Source: an uncultured Clostridia bacterium (lineage in GTDB: Bacteria; Bacillota; Clostridia; UBA1381). From it: a stretch of DNA of 14,868 bases. How positions within the stretch are numbered: position 1 is the stretch's first letter; each line of letters begins with the position of its first letter. A program made the translations under genes and the position numbers. Location: contig CAKSGP010000009.1 of NCBI GenBank assembly GCA_934454745.1, forward strand, positions 1 to 14,868, given 5' to 3'. The notes below the pieces were generated by a model that was not told the DNA's origin, did no database searches, and saw only the letters and a program-made list of their open reading frames with translations. Of this stretch, positions 7,769 to 14,868 are shown one piece after another.

Positions 7769-7797
7769 ATTATATCACAAAACCCTCTAAAATGCAA
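7769..7797 (-). promoter_or_regulatory. Promoter of gyrA
   Basis: The minus strand carries TTGCAT (7792-7797), a 17-nt spacer and a perfect TATAAT (7769-7774) with extended -10 TGA. The predicted start near 7762 gives a leader of about 76 nt containing a short GAGCA/TGCTC hairpin (7732-7744). Gyrase promoters are often supercoiling-sensitive; that is family knowledge and not shown here. Confidence 0.7.
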
Positions 7798-7853
7798 GTA
7801 AATATGCGTATTTTTTTAGATTTTGAGCATTAAAATCATAGTATTCGTTACAC

Positions 7854-7885
7854 AAAAAAGACTCACCCAAGAGTGCTTGGGCAAG
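7854..7885 (-). terminator. Terminator of hppA
   Basis: On the minus strand a 10-bp stem (7876-7885 with 7862-7871, two G-U pairs) closes a 4-nt loop and is followed by TCTTTTTT. It starts about 20 nt after the hppA stop and separates hppA from the gyrA promoter. Confidence 0.85.
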
Positions 7886-7904
7886 CCCTTAATTTTTCTA
7901 TTAA

Positions 7905-9992
7905 TTACATACCTAAGAAGCTCATCAGGTTTCCGCTTGCAACAAGTGATGCAAAGACGATTGAAACCATACTCAAAAGCTTAATAAGGATGTTTACAGA
8001 CGGACCTGCAGTGTCCTTAAAGGGGTCGCCTACTGTATCACCTACAACGGCTGCCTTGTGGTTTTCACTGCCCTTACCGTTAAAGTTCCCGGCTTCGATA
8101 TACTTCTTTGCGTTATCCCACGCACCGCCTGCGTTTGACATCATTATAGCAAGCACAAATCCTGATACAAGTGCACCTGCAAGCATACCTACAACACCGT
8201 TACAGCCAAGCACAAAGCCTACAACAATCGGTGCAACTATACCAAGTGCGGCAGGAGCTATCATTTCCTTAAGAGATGACTTAACACAGATATCTATACA
8301 GCTTTCGTAATCTGCATCTGCTTCGCCTGTCATAAGTCCCTTTATTTCTTTAAACTGTCGTCTTACTTCAACAACTATTTTCTGTGCCGCACGACCAACG
8401 GCTTTCATTGTCATTGAACTGAACAGGAACGGAAGCATAGCACCTATAAGCAAGCCGATAAGAACTGCCGGGTTTGTTATTGAGAGGTTAAGCTCTACAA
8501 CTGACTCGACCTCGTTTGTATATGATACAATAAGCGCAAGAGCAGTTAAAGCTGCTGAACCTATTGCAAAGCCCTTACCTGTTGCAGCTGTTGTGTTACC
8601 AAGAGAATCAAGTGCATCTGTACGCTCTCTGACCTCCGGCTCAAGTCCTGACATTTCCGCAATACCGCCTGCATTGTCTGCAACGGGGCCGTATGCGTCA
8701 GTTGCAAGGGTTATGCCAAGAGTTGAAAGCATACCTACTGCACTAAGACCCACGCCGTAAAGTCCTCTTGCAAAGCCCTCAGCTGTTGTATCTCCGCCTG
8801 CTGTAAAGAAGCTTATAATAATTGAGATCGCTATTATTATGACAGGTATTGCTGTTGAAAGCATACCGAGTGACAAACCGTCAATAATAATTGTTGCAGA
8901 ACCTGTTTCTGATGAACCTGCAAGCTTCTTTGTAGGTTTATATGTATCTGATGTATAGTATTCTGTAAAGAATCCTATCAAAACGCCTGCTAACAGACCT
9001 GATATTACTGCCCAAAACACATTTGCGTTTTCAGGGATAAGTGTATATATCAAAATTGCGGAACCAATTGCTGAAAGTATTGAGCTTGCATATGTTCCGC
9101 GTCTTAGTGAGCCAAGAAGTGACTTCTGATCGGCATTTTCCTTTGTACTTACAAAGAATGTACCTATAATAGACGAAATAATGCCAATTGCCGCAATAAG
9201 CATAGGAACAAGAACGCCGTTAATTTCCAAGCCTGCTGATACTGCAAGTGCACCGCAGGAAATAATTGAACCAACATATGACTCATAAAGGTCTGCACCC
9301 ATACCTGCAACGTCACCAACATTGTCGCCTACGTTATCAGCAATACAAGCCGGGTTTCTCGGATCGTCCTCAGGGATACCTACTTCAACCTTACCCACAA
9401 GGTCTGCGCCTACGTCTGCAGCCTTTGTAAAGATACCGCCGCCCACACGGGCAAACAATGCCATTGATGATGCACCCATACCGAATGTAAGCATAGCTGA
9501 CATAATTTCGTTTATGGGAAGTTTGAATACGAATTTAAGCAGAATAAACCAAACGCTTATATCCAAAAGACCAAGGCCTACAACCGTAAGTCCCATAACT
9601 GCACCTGATGAGAACGCAATCTTAAGTCCCTTATTAAGAGATTCTCTTGCACCGTTTGCAGTTCTTGAGTTTGCATAGGTTGCTATTTTCATTCCTATAA
9701 AGCCTGAAAGACCTGAGAAAAAGCCACCTGTAAGGAATGCAAAGGGAACATAGGGCGTAAGCTTACCCAAAAATGCCAAGGCTAAAAGAATAATAAACAT
9801 TACGGCAAAGAATATGCCCACTGTTTTATACTGTCTTTTAAGATAAGCCATTGCACCTTTACGAATTTTGGCGCTTATTTCTGCCATTTTCTCTGTGCCC
9901 TCCGGTTTACTCTTAACCGAATAGAATTTTACTGTTGCAAATACTAATGCTATTACAGCACAAAGCAATACGGCTACCGGAATGTAATCCAT
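7905..9992 (-). CDS. hppA: Membrane-bound ion-translocating pyrophosphatase
   Basis: The 695-aa polytopic membrane protein (about 16 segments expected) hydrolyses cytoplasmic pyrophosphate and pumps Na+ and/or H+ out of the cell. Active-site signatures are DVGADLVGKVE (193-203) and the DNVGDNVGD cluster (Asp219, 223, 227). GNTTAATGKG has Ala469 and Gly472, the pattern of K+-dependent enzymes (K+-independent ones have Lys and Thr). Glu237 in DLYESY occupies the ion-gate position 6.53, with Gly at 6.57, as in Na+-pumping members and unlike plant H+ pumps. Ion specificity is therefore inferred, not proven. An in-frame TTG at 10007 is possible, but GGAGG (10001-10005) sits 8 nt before the ATG at 9992. 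It has its own promoter and terminator and is probably monocistronic. Length is typical. Confidence 0.96.
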   Translation of the reverse strand: MDYIPVAVLLCAVIALVFATVKFYSVKSKPEGTEKMAEISAKIRKGAMAYLKRQYKTVGIFFAVMFIILLALAFLGKLTPYVPFAFLTGGFFSGLSGFIGMKIATYANSRTANGARESLNKGLKIAFSSGAVMGLTVVGLGLLDISVWFILLKFVFKLPINEIMSAMLTFGMGASSMALFARVGGGIFTKAADVGADLVGKVEVGIPEDDPRNPACIADNVGDNVGDVAGMGADLYESYVGSIISCGALAVSAGLEINGVLVPMLIAAIGIISSIIGTFFVSTKENADQKSLLGSLRRGTYASSILSAIGSAILIYTLIPENANVFWAVISGLLAGVLIGFFTEYYTSDTYKPTKKLAGSSETGSATIIIDGLSLGMLSTAIPVIIIAISIIISFFTAGGDTTAEGFARGLYGVGLSAVGMLSTLGITLATDAYGPVADNAGGIAEMSGLEPEVRERTDALDSLGNTTAATGKGFAIGSAALTALALIVSYTNEVESVVELNLSITNPAVLIGLLIGAMLPFLFSSMTMKAVGRAAQKIVVEVRRQFKEIKGLMTGEADADYESCIDICVKSSLKEMIAPAALGIVAPIVVGFVLGCNGVVGMLAGALVSGFVLAIMMSNAGGAWDNAKKYIEAGNFNGKGSENHKAAVVGDTVGDPFKDTAGPSVNILIKLLSMVSIVFASLVASGNLMSFLGM

Positions 9993-10000
9993 AAAACATA

Positions 10001-10005
10001 CCTCC
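10001..10005 (-). promoter_or_regulatory. Ribosome binding site deciding the hppA start
   Basis: The minus strand reads GGAGG, 8 nt before the ATG at 9992. A start at the TTG (10007) would bury the Shine-Dalgarno in the coding sequence. Confidence 0.8.
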
Positions 10006-10025
10006 AATTTTTTTGATGTAATATT

Positions 10026-10054
10026 ATTTTACTCCTTTTTTAATGATTTGTCAA
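10026..10054 (-). promoter_or_regulatory. Promoter of hppA
   Basis: The minus strand carries a perfect TTGACA (10049-10054), a 17-nt spacer and TAAAAT (10026-10031). The predicted transcript start near 10019 gives a leader of about 27 nt, so no riboswitch fits. Confidence 0.75.
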
Positions 10055-10081
10055 CATAAAATCATCATCCATGAATTGTTT

Positions 10082-10312
10082 TTAGAAAATCTTTAATATT
10101 GCTTTGGTGTTTTTTGCTTTTCCTTTATTGTTTATCCATGCAACAAAGGAAAAGGCCGCCAGTGGTGCGGTCATTCCAAGATATGTTACGCCTATAAGTG
10201 ATGCGATAAGCGTAAGATAGTTTGATCTGTCCCAAATAATAAATGATATAACTATAAATAATGTTGATGATGTCCATAGAAAAAGTTCTGTCTTGGAAAA
10301 ATATTTTAACAT
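10082..10312 (-). CDS. Small membrane protein, apparent internally deleted PnuC (nicotinamide riboside transporter) remnant
   Basis: This encodes a 76-aa protein with two or three hydrophobic segments. The N-terminal half, including YLTLIASLIGVT (32-43), matches the start of PnuC-type nicotinamide riboside transporters as I remember them. It then jumps directly to YLGMTAPLAAF (44-54), a motif normally found some 40-45 residues further on. The rest of the roughly 220-aa transporter is missing and the last 20 residues match nothing I recognise. It looks like a gene that lost internal and C-terminal segments while staying open in one frame. GGAGG (10319-10323) lies 6 nt before the ATG, so it may still be translated. 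Transport activity is unlikely because the substrate pathway needs the missing helices. It follows the rpoC terminator and may rely on read-through. The alternative is a genuine small membrane protein with a chance resemblance. Confidence 0.6.
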   Translation of the reverse strand: MLKYFSKTELFLWTSSTLFIVISFIIWDRSNYLTLIASLIGVTYLGMTAPLAAFSFVAWINNKGKAKNTKAILKIF

Positions 10313-10343
10313 ACAAATCCTCCAAAGAATACGTCTGTATCTT

Positions 10344-10386
10344 AAAAGAGCATATCTGTTTGTATTCTAAACAAATATGCTCTTTT
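10344..10386 (-). terminator. Stem-loop terminator after rpoC
   Basis: An 18-bp stem (10344-10361 with 10369-10386, one G-U pair) closes a 7-nt loop and begins 9 nt after the rpoC stop. On the minus strand the 3' arm ends in TTTT followed by AAGATA, so the U-tract is short and some read-through into the PnuC-like gene is possible. The opposite strand has a five-T run. Confidence 0.75.
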
Positions 10387-10395
10387 TGTCAGTAA

Positions 10396-13300
10396 TTATT
10401 TGATTTCCTCATTCGTCACTTCTTCGCCGTTCATAGTAATGTTTATGTCTTTATACATACTCATACCCGTACCGGCAGGAATAAGCTTACCAATGATAAC
10501 ATTTTCCTTAAGTCCCATAAGCGGATCGATCTTACCCTTGATAGCCGCATCTGTAAGGATCTTTGTAGTTTCCTGGAATGATGCTGCTGATAGGAACGAC
10601 TCGGTTGCAAGCGATGCCTTTGTGATACCCAAAAGTACTGGTGACGCGGTCGCCCCCTTGCCGTTATTTGCAAGAGCTATTTCGTTCTGCTCATCAAATT
10701 CAAGTCTGTCTGTCAATGAACCGATAAGAAGATTTGTATCACCAACATCCTCTATACGTACCTTACGCAACATCTGACGTGTGATAACCTCAACGTGCTT
10801 ATCGTTAATGTCAACACCCTGCATACGGTATGTTCTTTGTACTTCACGTGTGATGTACATCTGAACTGCATCAGGTCCATTGATTTTAAGAAGGTCGTTG
10901 GGGTTAACAGAACCTGTTGTAATCTCGCCACCCTTAGGTACGAAATCGCCGTCACGAAGCTTGATTGTTGCACCGTACGGGATTGCGTATGTTACGCTCT
11001 CACCGTCTTCATCGTTTGTGATTACAACTTCACGCTTCTGCTTTGAGTCATTAACCTTTACAGTACCTGAAATCTCACTGATAATAGCAACACCCTTAGG
11101 CTTACGTGCTTCAAACAATTCCTCGATACGGGGAAGACCCTGTGTAATATCGCTGCCCGATGCAACACCGCCGGCGTGGAAGGTTCTCATTGTAAGCTGT
11201 GTACCAGGCTCACCGATTGACTGTGCGGCAATGATACCTACGGCTTCACCGATGTTTACAAGTGTACCTGTTGCAAGGTTCTTACCATAACACTTAGCAC
11301 ATACACCAACCTTTGACTTACAAGTAAGAACTGAACGGATTTTAACCTTTGAAATTCCGGCTTTTACAATCTTATCAGCCTGTGCAAGACTTATCATCTC
11401 GCCTGCCTTTACGATAACATCGCCTGTTTCGGGATTTACTACGTCCTCCCAGGATATTCTGCCCTCGATACGATCGTACAACGGCTCGATTACTTCCTCA
11501 CCGTCACGGATATCCTCTATTTCTGCATACTTTGTTGTACCGCAGTCGATTTCCCGAACAATAACGTCCTGTGATACGTCAACAAGACGTCTTGTAAGGT
11601 AACCTGAGTCAGCAGTACGTAAAGCCGTATCTGTAAGACCTTTTCTTGCACCGTGTGATGATACAAAGTACTCAAGAACGTTAAGTCCCTCTCGGAAGTT
11701 AGCTCTGATAGGTATCTCGACTGTTCTACCCTGTGTATCCGCCATAAGACCACGCATAGCAGCAAGCTGACGGATCTGGTTGGTCGAACCACGGGCTCCT
11801 GAATCTGCCATCATATAGATTGGGTTGAATTCACCAAGGTTTTCAAGCATGGCATCTGTAACCTGTGATGATGCGTCTGCCCAGATTTTGATTACCTGCT
11901 CGTAACGCTCCTCGTCACTAAGCAAACCAAATCTGTACTTAGCTGTAATTGCTTCAACCTGCTTTTCAGCCTCTGCAAGAATTGCCGGCTTTGCTTCGGG
12001 CACGTTGATGTCAGAAACTGAAACGGTCAAAGCTCCGATTGTTGAATACTTATAACCTGTTGCCTTGATATTATCAAGCATAACAGCAGTTACTGATACG
12101 CCGTGAATGTCTATACACTTACCGATTATATCGCCTAAATGTGATTTCTTTACTATGAAATCAATCTCATAATCAAGTGCTGTTTCAGGGTTGGTTCTGT
12201 CTACAAAACCAAGATCCTGCGGAATATTGTTGTTGAATATTATTCTGCCTGCTGTTGTCTGGACAAGCTTTGTAACAATATTTCCGTCTATTTCCTTTGA
12301 AATCTCTACCTTTATCTTTTCGTGAAGAGTGATTACGTGGTTTGTATATGCCAATAACGCCTCATCCGGGGATAGGAATTTCTTCATTGTAACAGTCTTT
12401 GCTATTGCAAGGAAGTTCTGAACCGATACTGTTACAGGCTTCTTTAGAGTCGCAACTGTTATAGGATTAACGTTTGTTATCTTTGTTTCGTTAAGCTGTA
12501 CTTTCTTAATAGTAAGTACATACTCAAAGGCACTCTGCCATGATGAGAAGGTTTCGATTGCTTTACCCTCATCAACAACCTCAGGTGTTTCCTCTGATTC
12601 TGCAATAAGTGACTCAAAGGCTGCCTGCTTTGATTCGTCATTGAGGATTGTTTCATAAATCTTTTTGTAGTCCTCTTTTATTATTGTAAGGTAATATGAA
12701 CCAAGCAACATATCCTGTGACGGAACAGCTACGGGATGTCCGTCCTGAGGCTTTAAGAGGTTGTTTGCAGAAAGCATAAGGAATCTTGCCTCTGCCTGTG
12801 CCTCCGGTGACAAAGGTACGTGAATAGCCATCTGGTCACCGTCAAAGTCAGCATTATAAGCTGTACATACCAACGGATGAAGCTTCAATGCGCGTCCTTC
12901 AACAAGACGCGGTTCAAATGCCTGTATACCCAGACGGTGAAGCGTAGGTGCTCGGTTAAGAAGAACCGGATGCTCTTTAATTACATCCTCAAGCACATCC
13001 CATACCTCAACACGTGTACGCTCTACCATACGCTTTGCACTCTTTATGTTATGTGCAATACCGCGTGATACAAGCTCTTTCATTACAAAAGGCTTAAACA
13101 GCTCTATTGCCATTTCCTTCGGAACACCACACTGGTAAATCTTCATTTCAGGGCCTACAACGATAACTGAACGGCCTGAATAGTCAACACGCTTACCCAA
13201 AAGGTTCTGTCTGAATCGTCCCTGCTTACCCTTTAATAGGTCTGAAAGCGACTTTAATGCTCTGTTTCCTGGGCCTGTTACGGTTCTGCCTCGACGGCCG

Positions 13301-14208
13301 TTGTTTATAAGTGCATCAACAGCCTCCTGAAGCATACGCTTTTCGTTTCTGATAATAATATCAGGTGCACCAAGCTCAAGCAGTCTCTTAAGTCTGTTAT
13401 TTCTGTTTATAACACGTCTGTACAAATCGTTTAGGTCGCTTGTGGCAAAACGTCCGCCGTCAAGCTGTACCATAGGACGCAAGTCCGGCGGGATAACCGG
13501 AACAACCGTCAAAATCATCCACTCGGGACGGTTGCCTGATATACGGAATGCCTCGACTATTTCAAGTCTTTTTATTATACGTGCCTTTTTCTGGCCCTGT
13601 GCATCCTCAAGCTCTGCCTTAAGTGACTCTGCAAGCTCCTCAACATCTATCTTTTCAAGAAGTGTCTTTATCGCCTCTGCACCCATACCTGCCTTAAAGG
13701 CTTCGTTTCCGTACTTTTCAAGATATTCGTTGTATTCCTTATCTGAAAGCACCTGACCTTTTGCAATATCATTGTTTACAAGGTCTGTATTAACCTCTGT
13801 TACAATGTATGATGCAAAATACAATACCTTCTCAAGCTGTCTTGGAGAAAGGTCAAGCATAAGTCCGATTGATGAGGGAACGCCCTTGAAGTACCATATA
13901 TGTGATACGGGAGTTGCAAGGTCGATATGACCCATTCTCTCACGGCGTACCTTTGCCTTTGTTACTTCAACTCCGCAACGTTCGCAGACTTTGCCCTTGT
14001 ATCTTATCTTTTTATACTTACCGCAATGACATTCCCAGTCCTTTGTAGGTCCAAAAATCTTTTCGCAGTACAAACCGTCCTTTTCAGGCTTTAATGTACG
14101 GTAGTTTATTGTTTCAGGCTTGGTTACCTCGCCGTATGACCATTCCAAAATGGTTTCGGGTGAGGCAAGCCCTATTTTTATTGCTTCAAAATTGTTAAAT
14201 TCCAACAT
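10396..14208 (-). CDS. rpoC: DNA-directed RNA polymerase subunit beta'
   Basis: The 1270-aa protein is the largest subunit of bacterial RNA polymerase and carries the catalytic magnesium. The N-terminal zinc ribbon uses Cys60, 62, 75 and 78. The active-site NADFDGD motif has Asp454, 456 and 458. The bridge-helix/trigger-loop region (about 795-885) is uninterrupted, and the second zinc site uses Cys889, 963, 970 and 973. Between the conserved SYYLT (504-508) and DEALLAY (615-621) segments it has about 106 residues where B. subtilis has about 16. This extra domain largely explains its length against about 1200 aa. An upstream in-frame ATG (14235) overlaps the rpoB stop as ATGA, but GGAGG lies 7 nt before the ATG at 14208, and the MLEFNNFEAI start is the conserved family N-terminus. 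It is co-transcribed with rpoB across a 23-nt gap. Confidence 0.98.
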   Translation of the reverse strand: MLEFNNFEAIKIGLASPETILEWSYGEVTKPETINYRTLKPEKDGLYCEKIFGPTKDWECHCGKYKKIRYKGKVCERCGVEVTKAKVRRERMGHIDLATPVSHIWYFKGVPSSIGLMLDLSPRQLEKVLYFASYIVTEVNTDLVNNDIAKGQVLSDKEYNEYLEKYGNEAFKAGMGAEAIKTLLEKIDVEELAESLKAELEDAQGQKKARIIKRLEIVEAFRISGNRPEWMILTVVPVIPPDLRPMVQLDGGRFATSDLNDLYRRVINRNNRLKRLLELGAPDIIIRNEKRMLQEAVDALINNGRRGRTVTGPGNRALKSLSDLLKGKQGRFRQNLLGKRVDYSGRSVIVVGPEMKIYQCGVPKEMAIELFKPFVMKELVSRGIAHNIKSAKRMVERTRVEVWDVLEDVIKEHPVLLNRAPTLHRLGIQAFEPRLVEGRALKLHPLVCTAYNADFDGDQMAIHVPLSPEAQAEARFLMLSANNLLKPQDGHPVAVPSQDMLLGSYYLTIIKEDYKKIYETILNDESKQAAFESLIAESEETPEVVDEGKAIETFSSWQSAFEYVLTIKKVQLNETKITNVNPITVATLKKPVTVSVQNFLAIAKTVTMKKFLSPDEALLAYTNHVITLHEKIKVEISKEIDGNIVTKLVQTTAGRIIFNNNIPQDLGFVDRTNPETALDYEIDFIVKKSHLGDIIGKCIDIHGVSVTAVMLDNIKATGYKYSTIGALTVSVSDINVPEAKPAILAEAEKQVEAITAKYRFGLLSDEERYEQVIKIWADASSQVTDAMLENLGEFNPIYMMADSGARGSTNQIRQLAAMRGLMADTQGRTVEIPIRANFREGLNVLEYFVSSHGARKGLTDTALRTADSGYLTRRLVDVSQDVIVREIDCGTTKYAEIEDIRDGEEVIEPLYDRIEGRISWEDVVNPETGDVIVKAGEMISLAQADKIVKAGISKVKIRSVLTCKSKVGVCAKCYGKNLATGTLVNIGEAVGIIAAQSIGEPGTQLTMRTFHAGGVASGSDITQGLPRIEELFEARKPKGVAIISEISGTVKVNDSKQKREVVITNDEDGESVTYAIPYGATIKLRDGDFVPKGGEITTGSVNPNDLLKINGPDAVQMYITREVQRTYRMQGVDINDKHVEVITRQMLRKVRIEDVGDTNLLIGSLTDRLEFDEQNEIALANNGKGATASPVLLGITKASLATESFLSAASFQETTKILTDAAIKGKIDPLMGLKENVIIGKLIPAGTGMSMYKDINITMNGEEVTNEEIK

Positions 14209-14215
14209 TTGAAAT

Positions 14216-14220
14216 CCTCC
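14216..14220 (-). promoter_or_regulatory. Ribosome binding site deciding the rpoC start
   Basis: The minus strand reads GGAGG, 7 nt before the ATG at 14208. It lies in the gap after the rpoB stop and excludes the ATGA-overlapping upstream start as the main one. Confidence 0.85.
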
Positions 14221-14231
14221 ATGCTCTATCG

Positions 14232-14868
14232 TCATATCAAATCACTGTCATCGCCGAAATCTTCGTCTGCCATATCCTCGTCAAGGCCGAAATCGAAATC
14301 GTCCTCGTCCTCAAGAAGCATATTTGCATCGTCAAGATCTGACTCGTCAAATGAATCGGTAATTCCGTCTGCCTCTTCCATTGTTCCCATAATTTCCTCA
14401 TTGATTGTATCGTCCTCAAATGATGCATCCAAATCAATTTCCTCCATATCATGGTTCAATATTCTAATGTCAAGAGCCAATGCCTGAAGCTCCTTAACAA
14501 GTACCTTGAATGACTCAGGAACACCGGATCTCGGAATGTTTTCACCCTTAACTATAGACTCGTATGCCTTAACACGTCCTACGATATCGTCTGACTTAAC
14601 CGTAAGGATTTCCTGAAGCGTGTATGCAGCACCATATGCCTCAAGTGCCCAGACTTCCATCTCACCAAAACGCTGTCCGCCGAACTGTGCTTTACCGCCA
14701 AGGGGCTGTTGTGTTACAAGTGAGTACGGGCCTGTTGAACGTGCATGAATCTTATCATCTACAAGGTGATGCAGCTTCAGGTAGTACATTATACCTACCG
14801 TAACAGGGTTATCAAACTTTTCACCTGTACGTCCGTCATATACAACAGACTTAAATGTTTCGCTAAGA
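14232..14868 (-). CDS. rpoB: DNA-directed RNA polymerase subunit beta, C-terminal part (gene cut by window edge)
   Basis: The last 211 residues of RpoB are present and the reading frame is open to the window edge, so the start lies outside. Conserved C-terminal features are VGIMYYLKLHHLVDDKIHAR, then GKAQFGGQRFGEMEVWALEA, which contacts beta' and helps form the clamp/switch region, followed by AAYTLQE. The final 73 residues are an acidic tail with 34 Asp/Glu and no Lys or Arg. Acidic RpoB tails occur in Firmicutes, but this one is long. The gene ends 23 nt before the rpoC start in the standard rpoB-rpoC operon order. The ATG around 14789 is an internal methionine. Confidence 0.98.
   Translation of the reverse strand, partial: LSETFKSVVYDGRTGEKFDNPVTVGIMYYLKLHHLVDDKIHARSTGPYSLVTQQPLGGKAQFGGQRFGEMEVWALEAYGAAYTLQEILTVKSDDIVGRVKAYESIVKGENIPRSGVPESFKVLVKELQALALDIRILNHDMEEIDLDASFEDDTINEEIMGTMEEADGITDSFDESDLDDANMLLEDEDDFDFGLDEDMADEDFGDDSDLI

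Noticed and set aside
9322..9678. Open frame on the plus strand opposite hppA
   Set aside because: It lies wholly inside the conserved hppA coding sequence, has no convincing ribosome binding site and encodes no recognisable domain. It is a shadow of the codon bias of hppA.
10324..10395. Riboswitch (NAD-related or other) upstream of the PnuC-like gene
   Set aside because: The 72-nt interval is almost filled by the rpoC terminator hairpin and no aptamer-like conserved motif is visible.
10880..11290. Open frame on the plus strand opposite rpoC
   Set aside because: It is fully antisense to conserved RpoC coding sequence and has no family features, so it was treated as a shadow.
1..14868. CRISPR arrays, insertion sequences, tRNA/rRNA genes or defence islands
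   Set aside because: No direct repeat arrays, transposase or integrase sequences, or tRNA/rRNA-like stretches were seen. The window is densely packed with housekeeping genes.

Overview
The window looks like a chromosomal segment from an anaerobic, low-GC member of the Clostridia. Details of RpoC (the 'IPQDLGFVDRTNPE' stretch), GyrA and the dimeric-type glycyl-tRNA synthetase resemble Oscillospirales/Ruminococcaceae-type organisms. That placement is inferred from remembered protein sequences, not from a search. There are ten complete protein genes and one gene cut by the window edge. There are no tRNA or rRNA genes, insertion sequences, phage genes or CRISPR arrays, and most of the content is core housekeeping.

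Layout from left to right. (1) Positions 8-2230, minus strand: a membrane glycosyltransferase followed 24 nt later by a NifX/NifB-type metallocluster-binding protein, probably one transcript. A stem-loop follows, then a small YdcZ-type membrane transporter. (2) Positions 2255-2494: a divergent intergenic region with two well-formed, oppositely directed sigma-A-type promoters. (3) Positions 2495-4582, plus strand: a LUD-domain (LutC-like) protein and glycyl-tRNA synthetase, the latter with its own TTGACA-17-TAAAAT promoter and no room for a T-box. (4) A strong hairpin at 4617-4659 separates the convergent blocks and probably terminates both. (5) Positions 4706-14868, minus strand, read from right to left: the 3' end of rpoB, rpoC, a terminator, a 76-aa remnant-like PnuC protein, hppA (membrane pyrophosphatase) with its own promoter and terminator, and gyrA with its own promoter followed by a cyclophilin gene 19 nt downstream.

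Functionally the right two thirds carry transcription (RpoB, RpoC), DNA supercoiling (GyrA), protein folding (cyclophilin) and ion-gradient bioenergetics (HppA). HppA has residues expected of a K+-dependent, Na+-type pump. Glycyl-tRNA synthetase serves translation.

No convincing undescribed multi-gene system is visible. The points most worth a second look are an apparent PnuC deletion derivative that still has a good ribosome binding site, an extra segment of about 90 residues in RpoC just after the active-site region, a natural alanine at the quinolone-determining serine of GyrA, and the pairing of a Cys/His-tailed NifX-like protein with a processive-type glycosyltransferase. Five genes (DMT transporter, glycosyltransferase, LUD protein, HppA, RpoC) have upstream in-frame start candidates that ribosome binding site or promoter placement argues against. 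The starts given here follow that placement.
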